Both the position numbers and the translations under genes were made by a program. Below the pieces are notes generated by a model that saw nothing but the letters and a program-made list of their open reading frames with translations, did no database searches and was not told the DNA's origin. Shown one piece after another: positions 20,414-23,296 of a stretch of DNA of 23,296 nt. Origin of the DNA: a bacterium (lineage in GTDB: Bacteria > Chlamydiota > Chlamydiia > Chlamydiales > 2-12-FULL-49-11); contig JAHZKV010000134.1 in the NCBI GenBank assembly GCA_022600215.1, forward strand, positions 1-23,296. Direction: 5' to 3'. Each line of letters starts with the position of its first letter. The stretch's first letter is position 1.

Positions 20414-22488
20414 TCAGACCTCAAAATTTGTGATGGACGTAGTTTACATGCCTTGATTGCTGGGATAAGACCTGCGCCAAGGGATAGAAGTGGTGCTGCA
20501 ATTAAAATAAAGGAGAAAGCTAGCATGCTAAACTCGTTTGGCAGGGAGGAGCCATAAAAAGCTGCATTGAAAGCATCTCGCCCTTCAATCATGTTAAGAA
20601 TGGAGACAAGGCTATTGATATTTTTTAAAGTGAAGTAGGCAAGGGCACTTCCAATCAAGGTGCTTAATCCCCCAAGGATAATCCCTGCAAGTGCAAAGAT
20701 AGAGGAGATCCTAAATTTGGATGCTCCAAGGGAGAGGAAAATTCCAATCTCTGTCTTTTTATCGTGAACAAGCAGTAACAGGAGGGTAATGATATTACAA
20801 ACAGCAACAAGGAGGATGATTACTCCAATGAGCATAAAAAGATCGCGATCACTCTGGAATTGGCCTATTAAGTCTTTTGCAAAATCATATTCATAAAAGG
20901 GGGTGATGGCAAAATAGGAGCTTATCCCTCGCTTTGCAAAATCTTCTTTGAGGTAGGCGGCAACTTCACCAGCTTTCATGGTATCGTCAAACCATACCTG
21001 GAATCCATTTGCAATTAGTGGATCGATAACTAAGTTTTCCTCTTTGGAAGTGATGGCAGATACTACGTCTCTGGAGGTAAGAATAAATCTTGCTCCAGTG
21101 CTAATCACTCCTGGGTCATAAAAACCAGAGGTAATGATATTTTTTGTTTGCTCAGAGACCATCAGAGGCGATGTTTTACCAAAGGAGAAGGTTCCATCAT
21201 CTCCAATAAGACATCCTTGTTCTTTGTAATGGATAGGAAGGAGAACGCCGTCATCTTTCAAGACGAGGTGGTCTTTAATGAAATAGGCCCAAGGCGGTGC
21301 AATCTCTGGAGGGGCAGAATATTCATTTTCGATAAGGGCATCTGCGATGGTAATTTCATGCCAAGGTACAACGGTTGAGTAGGTATGGCCTTGTAGGCCG
21401 ATTTTTGCGGAGATTAAGAGGTCTGTGAGCAGCGTAGCATCCAAAAGGGATAAATGATCTACTTCGCCTGTAAATTCTACTGTGCCGTCTAAGAAAATAG
21501 GAGCCGCGGCATCTAAGGCAGTTTCTTTGCCATTTGGTAAAAAGACAAGCTTTCCATCTTCTCTTTTCAGTACCCCTTTGGTGAGCTCTTGGTCTAGACT
21601 TTGCTCCTCTACTTTTGCTGGAACTTTGAAGTAGAAAATTTCTCCACGCCCCATTTTAGCAAATGCGATAAGAGGCTCTTGCACTACTTCAGAAGGGAGA
21701 GAGAAGCGATTCAATGTAGCAAATTTTTTGATGTGGATATTATTGAAAATAGGGAGGAGTCTGTCTGCAAGAGTGTTGCCTTTATGGGAAAAAGCAACTT
21801 GCTGCTGCGACTCTCTTTCTCCTCTATCAATGCGAGCAAGGTAGATGAGGTGATTGATATCTTCTGCGGTAGGCTTAACAAGTAGAGAATGAAGGGGGCC
21901 TTTTTGTGTAGGGATAGAATTTACGTAGGCAGCTTGTGTTAATACATTAAGGGTGGGGATGCTTGAATTTGGTCGGTCTATGGAAGCTCTTGCCATGGTA
22001 AGTTTAAGGAGAGCGCCAGCCATTTGATAGTCATGTGAGGAGATAGATGCAATTTCTTTGGGGATTCCTGCTAAAGAGTATTCTACTTCTTTGGCAAGGT
22101 CAAGAACCTCTCCTTTTGACCCTTTGGTAGCTTGTGGAATGTATAAAGGGAGTTCACTGTCAATATTTTCATCGTACGGATCAGTGATCTTGGAGACAAG
22201 TTTTTCGTGAAAGGTCTTCTTTTCGTAGTTGGAGGCATAGGAATGTTCATCCACTAAATGGTAGTAGGATTGGTAGTACTCTTCGGTAGGGGTGACGCGT
22301 AAAGGCGCATTAAGCGAGGTGAGTCTGCCGAGCCAATTTTTCTCGATGCCTTCTGTTACAGATAGAAAAAGGATGAGCAACCATACGACAAGAGAGATAA
22401 CAAATACCGACATCAATGATATCAAAGCAAGAGACATTCTCTTCTTCTTTGGCATTAAATAGCGGCGTATGATTGAAAATTCAAACAC
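20410..22488 (-). CDS. lolC: Lipoprotein-releasing permease of the LolC/LolE family, enlarged periplasmic domain
   Basis: Inner-membrane subunit of the LolCDE-type complex. The start is a GTG (22488-22486), chosen because it yields the family's conserved opening MFEFSIIRRYL; six bases separate it from rpmG. One membrane segment lies at about 19-45, then about 500 periplasmic residues, then three membrane segments at about 550-575, 597-623 and 655-680 that form the FtsX/MacB permease domain (KKTEIGIFLSLGASKFRI coupling helix region). E. coli LolC and LolE are about 400-415 residues, so the periplasmic part here is roughly twice as large, with an added region rich in strands. Only one permease gene is present, so a homodimeric complex with LolD is likely, as inferred for other bacteria with a single LolC/E homologue. 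Confidence 0.87.
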   Translation of the reverse strand: MFEFSIIRRYLMPKKKRMSLALISLMSVFVISLVVWLLILFLSVTEGIEKNWLGRLTSLNAPLRVTPTEEYYQSYYHLVDEHSYASNYEKKTFHEKLVSKITDPYDENIDSELPLYIPQATKGSKGEVLDLAKEVEYSLAGIPKEIASISSHDYQMAGALLKLTMARASIDRPNSSIPTLNVLTQAAYVNSIPTQKGPLHSLLVKPTAEDINHLIYLARIDRGERESQQQVAFSHKGNTLADRLLPIFNNIHIKKFATLNRFSLPSEVVQEPLIAFAKMGRGEIFYFKVPAKVEEQSLDQELTKGVLKREDGKLVFLPNGKETALDAAAPIFLDGTVEFTGEVDHLSLLDATLLTDLLISAKIGLQGHTYSTVVPWHEITIADALIENEYSAPPEIAPPWAYFIKDHLVLKDDGVLLPIHYKEQGCLIGDDGTFSFGKTSPLMVSEQTKNIITSGFYDPGVISTGARFILTSRDVVSAITSKEENLVIDPLIANGFQVWFDDTMKAGEVAAYLKEDFAKRGISSYFAITPFYEYDFAKDLIGQFQSDRDLFMLIGVIILLVAVCNIITLLLLLVHDKKTEIGIFLSLGASKFRISSIFALAGIILGGLSTLIGSALAYFTLKNINSLVSILNMIEGRDAFNAAFYGSSLPNEFSMLAFSFILIAAPLLSLGAGLIPAIKACKLRPSQILRSE

Positions 22489-22494
22489 TAATTC

Positions 22495-22656
22495 TTACTT
22501 TTTTTCTTTAAACATTACATGCTTTCGAACGGTAGGATCGTATTTCTTCAGCTCCAAACGAGAAGTGGTATTCTTCGGGTTTTTTACTGTGGTAGTTCTA
22601 TACTTGCTCTCAGTGCTTTCTAAAGTGATAATTTGACGAGTTTTTTTCTTTGCCAT
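22495..22656 (-). CDS. rpmG: 50S ribosomal protein L33
   Basis: A 53-residue basic protein found by reading the minus strand directly: it begins MAKKKTRQIITLESTES, continues KYRTTTVKNPKNTTSRLELK and ends KYDPTVRKHVMFKEKK. This is the L33 pattern, including the Y-x-T-x-K-N-x-x-N-x-x-x-(K/R)-L-x-(L/M)-K-K-(Y/F) core. It is the zinc-independent (C-minus) form, with none of the four Cys residues. AAGGA lies about 8 bases before the ATG at 22656, and a good promoter precedes it. It heads the long operon, six bases before the LolC/E gene. Confidence 0.95.
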   Translation of the reverse strand: MAKKKTRQIITLESTESKYRTTTVKNPKNTTSRLELKKYDPTVRKHVMFKEKK

Positions 22657-22685
22657 TGCTTATTCCTTTAATAAAATTTGATGCA

Positions 22686-22714
22686 AGTATATACCAATCC
22701 GACATTCTATACAA
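22686..22714 (-). promoter_or_regulatory. Sigma-70-type promoter of the rpmG-lol operon
   Basis: On the minus strand TTGTAT (22714-22709) and TATACT (22691-22686) are separated by exactly 17 bases, a strong match to the housekeeping consensus. The start point would be near 22679, giving a 23-base leader before the rpmG ATG. It probably drives rpmG and, by read-through, the genes down to apbE. Confidence 0.62.
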
Positions 22715-22758
22715 GTTTTTCTTTATCCCATATTTAGCTATATTTATTCAAGAAAAAT

Positions 22759-23296
22759 TTAGATACTGGTAAACGCTTTTTTACTGGTCGGGCTTGCGGT
22801 CAAATCATCTGCAGAAGCGCCATCTTTTAAGAATTGATAATGACCAAGGGCGGCTATCATCGCGGCATTATCAAGGGTTAAGTTTTTTTTAGGAAAGTAA
22901 GGAGTGGTGCTTTTTGGAAGCTCTTTTTCAAAGAGTTCTTTTAAAGCAAGGTTGCAGCTAACTCCTCCTCCAATTAAAAAAGATTTTACATCGAGTTCTT
23001 CACATGCTTTTTTCGTGGCAAACAAAAGAGAGGCAAAGGCTGCTTTTTGGAAGGAGGCGGCAACATCCTTATAGTTTTCTTTTGGAATAATAGGAGTAGA
23101 GTTTTTTCCATTTTGTCCGTATACAGTATATAATACTTTTGTTTTGAGGCCGCTAAAAGAGAAGTGATAGGGGGAGGTTTTTACTCGAGGTGTTTTGAAG
23201 GGATAAGTATTTGGGTTTCCCGTCTTGGCAAGCTTTTCTATTTCGGGTCCACCAGGATAGGGAAGGTTTAGCATCCGGGCAACCTTATCAAAACAC
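22759..23296 (-). CDS. tsaD: tRNA N6-adenosine threonylcarbamoyltransferase TsaD, C-terminal part (runs off window)
   Basis: TsaD transfers the threonylcarbamoyl group to A37 of ANN-decoding tRNAs. The frame is open to the window edge; upstream of the first internal Met the sequence reads CFDKVARM, matching the family's G-E-x-(F/Y)-D-K-V-A, so the true start lies outside. About 178 C-terminal residues are present. Seen: PYPGGPEIEKLA, the FSFSGLKTKVLY segment, FLIGGGVSCNLALKELF (family GGVAANxxLR) and LTLDNAAMIAALGHYQF, whose Asp is a metal ligand. The N-terminal HxxxH metal site is beyond the window. The rpmG operon begins about 100 bases after the stop. Confidence 0.94.
   Translation of the reverse strand, partial: CFDKVARMLNLPYPGGPEIEKLAKTGNPNTYPFKTPRVKTSPYHFSFSGLKTKVLYTVYGQNGKNSTPIIPKENYKDVAASFQKAAFASLLFATKKACEELDVKSFLIGGGVSCNLALKELFEKELPKSTTPYFPKKNLTLDNAAMIAALGHYQFLKDGASADDLTASPTSKKAFTSI

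Overview
The window is bacterial, gene-dense and roughly 40% GC by eye. It reads as a chromosome segment of a member of the Chlamydiota, probably an environmental (non-Chlamydiaceae) lineage. The evidence is: a 912-residue PknD-type Ser/Thr kinase lying 3 bases upstream of valS, an order I recall from Chlamydia; an rpmG-lolC/E-lolD cluster with the same flavour; ruvB coupled to a SpoIID-family gene; folD coupled to apbE; and a large protein with the paired hydrophobic segment typical of inclusion-membrane proteins. I cannot name a genus from sequence alone.

Layout. 1-4718 (minus strand): pknD then valS, the latter cut by the window edge. 4822-7276 (plus): trpS, then a membrane-anchored protein with the His and Cys motifs of a permuted papain/LRAT-like hydrolase. 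7280-7424: a 145-bp element made of five nested hairpins. 7428-7793 (minus): a small multi-pass membrane protein. 7930-9969 (plus): an Inc-like protein that carries a perfect C-x5-R-S phosphatase loop. 9973-12149 (minus): spoIID and ruvB, translationally coupled. 12260-12691 (minus): an orphan helical protein. 12820-13386 (plus): dcd behind a good sigma-70-type promoter. 13391-13635: a second, rearranged copy of the hairpin element. 13631-15926 (minus): rnr and a one-TM protein. 16062-22656 (minus): an eight-gene run, rpmG, lolC/E, lolD, a CHRD-domain secreted protein, an MreD-like protein, an IMPase-family phosphatase, folD and apbE, mostly with overlapping ends and therefore probably one transcript from the promoter at 22686-22714. 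22759-23296 (minus): the C-terminal part of tsaD.

How the genes work together. Most are housekeeping: two tRNA synthetases, tRNA modification (tsaD), ribosomal protein L33, Holliday-junction resolution (ruvB), dCTP deamination, RNA decay (rnr), one-carbon metabolism (folD), flavinylation (apbE), lipoprotein sorting (lolC/E-lolD) and cell-wall or division functions (spoIID, mreD-like). The accessory stretch is 5.9-10 kb, with candidates for host-facing or envelope enzymes.

The most unusual feature is not a gene. Two copies of a palindromic multi-hairpin repeat sit at the tail-to-tail ends of convergent gene pairs. The four genes that end at these repeats become strongly enriched for C-ending over T-ending codons toward those ends, so the strand composition skew flips at each repeat. 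Genes that do not end at a repeat do not show this to my eye. Every intergenic gap is shorter than 300 bases; I saw no tRNA, rRNA, CRISPR array or insertion sequence.
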